A stretch of DNA of 23,000 bases, taken from assembly GCA_000512085.1 (NCBI GenBank), contig ASPP01007725.1, positions 1 through 23,000 of the forward strand, written 5' to 3'. Numbering within the stretch: position 1 is the first letter of the stretch; each line of letters starts with the position of its first letter. This DNA is from Reticulomyxa filosa. Taxonomy: Eukaryota; Foraminifera; Reticulomyxidae. Shown one piece after another: positions 21,467-23,000 of this stretch. A program made the position numbers and the translations under genes. The notes below the pieces were generated by a model that searched no databases, was not told where the DNA came from, and was given only the letters and a program-made list of their open reading frames with translations.

Positions 21467-23000
21467 TTACGATTTTAAGACAGTATCAGTGAAAGTCGGT
21501 GGATCAATTGACAAATTCTGGACCGAGCCACTGCCTTCAGTGCCTTCTTCGGATGGTTGGATCAATTTTTCATCATCCTGTGCTTTTGAGACAAATTGCT
21601 GGATTTTTTTTTTTTTTTTTTTTCCCCCAATGCCACAGGGGATTATTAAATTATCAATTATTATGTTTTCTTTATTCTCTTGGACAGAGGAGGATAAGAA
21701 GTAGTGAATGCACAAAAAACAAAACAAAAGTAGACAAACATGTTTGTCAGACTTCGGCGATGGTTTTAATGGAGGTTGCAACTGCGTATTTGCAATCGAT
21801 AAAAACTTTGTAATAGTATCTTTGTGCAATGACGAGCGCGAGGACAATACATCATGATCATGTGTGTCTTTGGGATACTCTTTTTTTTTTTTTGCTCTTC
21901 TTGTGCTTGCTCTTGTAATGGAGGCTGTTATTGGAACGATCGTTATAAGGCTCGATACTGTTCTTGGTAGCGTTGCTGTTGTTGTTGCTGTTGTTGTTGT
22001 TATTGTAATTGTTGTTGTTTTTATTATTATTATGCGTGTTATTGATATTATTGTTATTGTTATTGTAATTACTATTGTTATTATTATTGTTATTGCTGTT
22101 ATTATTGTTATTATTATTGTAACTATTTTGAGAAGGATTGTCAAGCGAACCACTGACATATCCTTCTTTCAAAGCAGCCGAACCCCTTTTTTCAGATCTC
22201 TGACTTTTGCTTTGGCTTTGGCTTTGACTTTTGCTTTTACTTTGCTGTTGTTGTGACTGTGCTTGATCTGAATTCGGTCCCGTTTCTTCGACTTTGGTCA
22301 TGAAGGGTGCGACTTCATCGACGTTATTTAAGTGCGTCCAATACAAAAACGATTGACCATGAAGGTTATACATCACTTGTACTTGTCCCGAAGCGGAATC
22401 CATTCGGCAGATCTGTCCTATCTTCCATCCGGGATGAGTCAATGGATATATGTCGATAAAGTCGTTGACTTCAATGTCCGGAAATCGAGTGTTTGGTTCT
22501 GCATGTGGCATTACAATGACAACACGGCATGTGAACAGACATACATATACATATATGTATATATGTATATATACATATGTGTATATATACATAATATTTT
22601 TTGTAAATGATGTGCATGCACGCGCACACACACACACACAGAGACTCAGCTTTTAGAAATGCTCCCAGCGACAGCAAATCGATGCAAATCGGTGGTAAAG
22701 TTACTCCAAACATCCCATTTGATTTCCCAGCCTTCGTAGTGGATTTTGAGAAAAGAGTCTTGTTTTTCCGTGATGACAGCTAGCAAAAATCTGCCAACAT
22801 CATCACGATGGTCAATTTTATCGTTTGGCTTCAACTTTTCCGCCTGCTGTTCCGTCATGCATGCCATACACTCGCTCTTGCTATCACTTGCGTCGTCAGC
22901 TTCTTTTTCTTCTTCTCCCGCGCTCTTTGCTGTTTGCAATGGTTGAAGTTCTTTTTCTCTTGTTCTGGCACGCGAACTCTTATCTATTTTTTTGTTGTTT
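21467..23000 (-). CDS. Double Tudor-knot-like protein with poly-Asn tract (5' partial)
   Basis: Open to the window edge, so the N-terminus is missing. Exon 23000-22651 encodes a charged stretch (EEEKEADDASDSKSE) and one barrel-like module with KIDHRDDVGRFLLAVI, FLKIHYEGW and WDVWSNF. Exon 22498 onward encodes a second module (DFIDIYPLTHPGWKIGQI, SGQVQVMYNL, YWTHL). The KIxHRD..GRF..A..I / IHYxGW.xxWDxW pattern is that of Tudor-knot/MBT/agenet-type barrels, which usually bind methylated histones or RNA. A low-complexity SQ/SK tract (about 22260-22190) and a poly-Asn tract (about 22125-21970) follow. After a basic KHKKSKKKK run the frame shifts at A13 (21893-21881), and the tail ends at TAA 21469-21467. 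The tail may contain another intron (about 21742-21680). Function inferred from fold only. Confidence 0.75.
21602..21624. repeat. T homopolymer of about 22 bases
   Basis: A long T run followed by CCCCC on the + strand (A run on the coding strand of the Tudor-knot gene). If exonic it would encode a lysine run; its length in an assembly is unreliable and it may sit in an intron. Confidence 0.7.
21970..22130 (-). repeat. Asn-coding trinucleotide repeat (AAC/AAT)
   Basis: On the coding strand this is a run of AAC and AAT codons with few interruptions (S, Y, I, K, T, H), producing a poly-asparagine tract. The mix of AAC and AAT shows it is not a pure unit expansion. Such tracts are common in AT-rich protist proteins and are often disordered or prion-like. 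Confidence 0.85.
22540..22600. repeat. TA/TG-rich alternating palindromic repeat
   Basis: Alternating purine-pyrimidine repeat of ACATATAC/ATGTATAT units, largely self-complementary. It lies within the intron of the Tudor-knot gene next to a (CA)n tract. Confidence 0.8.
22624..22641. repeat. (CA)n microsatellite
   Basis: About nine CA dinucleotides (GT on the coding strand), immediately downstream of the presumed donor of the intron in the Tudor-knot gene. It reads as a GT-rich tract in the transcript. Confidence 0.85.

Larger units (their letters stand above)
22499..22650 (-). other. Intron of the Tudor-knot gene, possibly GC-AG
   Basis: Coding reads through AVAGSISKS and then stops; the second module resumes after CACATGCAG at 22499. 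The only phase-compatible donor I see is GC at 22650-22649 (AAAA|GCTGAG), which reads ISK|K|PNTRF. No GT donor here keeps phase. The 152-nt interval contains the (CA)n microsatellite and the TATATG palindromic repeat, neither of which looks coding. Confidence 0.5.

Noticed and set aside
21858-22260. Hydrophobic protein from V/I-rich + strand open frames opposite the poly-Asn tract
   Set aside because: The V/I runs are the reverse complement of AAC/AAT asparagine codons, a compositional shadow.

Overview
The window is eukaryotic nuclear DNA from an AT-rich protist. It has spliced genes with short introns (48-136 nt in the gene I could model), long A/T homopolymers, and an axonemal dynein that implies a cilium or flagellum at some life stage. 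The right-hand gene has paired Tudor-knot-like domains and a long poly-Asn tract. That combination reminds me of rhizarian (foraminiferan, Reticulomyxa-like) proteins, but the species is a guess.

Layout, left to right. (1) 66-355, + strand: last exon of a gene encoding a complete FYVE zinc finger. (2) 820-about 1830, + strand: an unrecognised coding region whose best reading changes frame about six times. (3) 1896-2860, + strand: an unrecognised multi-pass membrane protein with a long basic, serine-rich tail, possibly the 3' part of the same gene. (4) 3207-3776, + strand: intronless VPS25, the ESCRT-II winged-helix subunit. (5) 20764-4134, - strand: a complete axonemal outer-arm dynein heavy chain of the beta class (DNAH9/11/17-like). 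I modelled it as 32 exons and 31 introns, about 4,580 residues. (6) 23000-about 21467, - strand: the 3' part of a gene with two Tudor-knot-like modules, a poly-Asn tract and SQ/SK repeats; its 5' end lies outside the window.

The dynein model rests on reading phase. At every junction I chose the GT..AG pair that keeps phase and matches the known spacing of dynein heavy chains. The exon lengths total 13,740 nt; adding one base at each of three apparent one-base deletions (about 7097, 6128-6133 and 5924-5930) gives exactly 4,581 codons including the stop. The model shows relaxed splice signals: 19 of 31 donors are GTT rather than GTA/GTG, and 7 of 31 acceptors end in AAG, several right after an A-tract.

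The genes do not form a pathway. The FYVE protein and VPS25 both belong to the endosomal/multivesicular-body system, dynein is ciliary, and the Tudor-knot protein is probably chromatin- or RNA-associated. VPS25 and dynein are convergent, with 357 bp between their stop codons. The most interesting signals are the unusual splice sites and the one-directional frame breaks; I see no mobile element, CRISPR, tRNA or rRNA.
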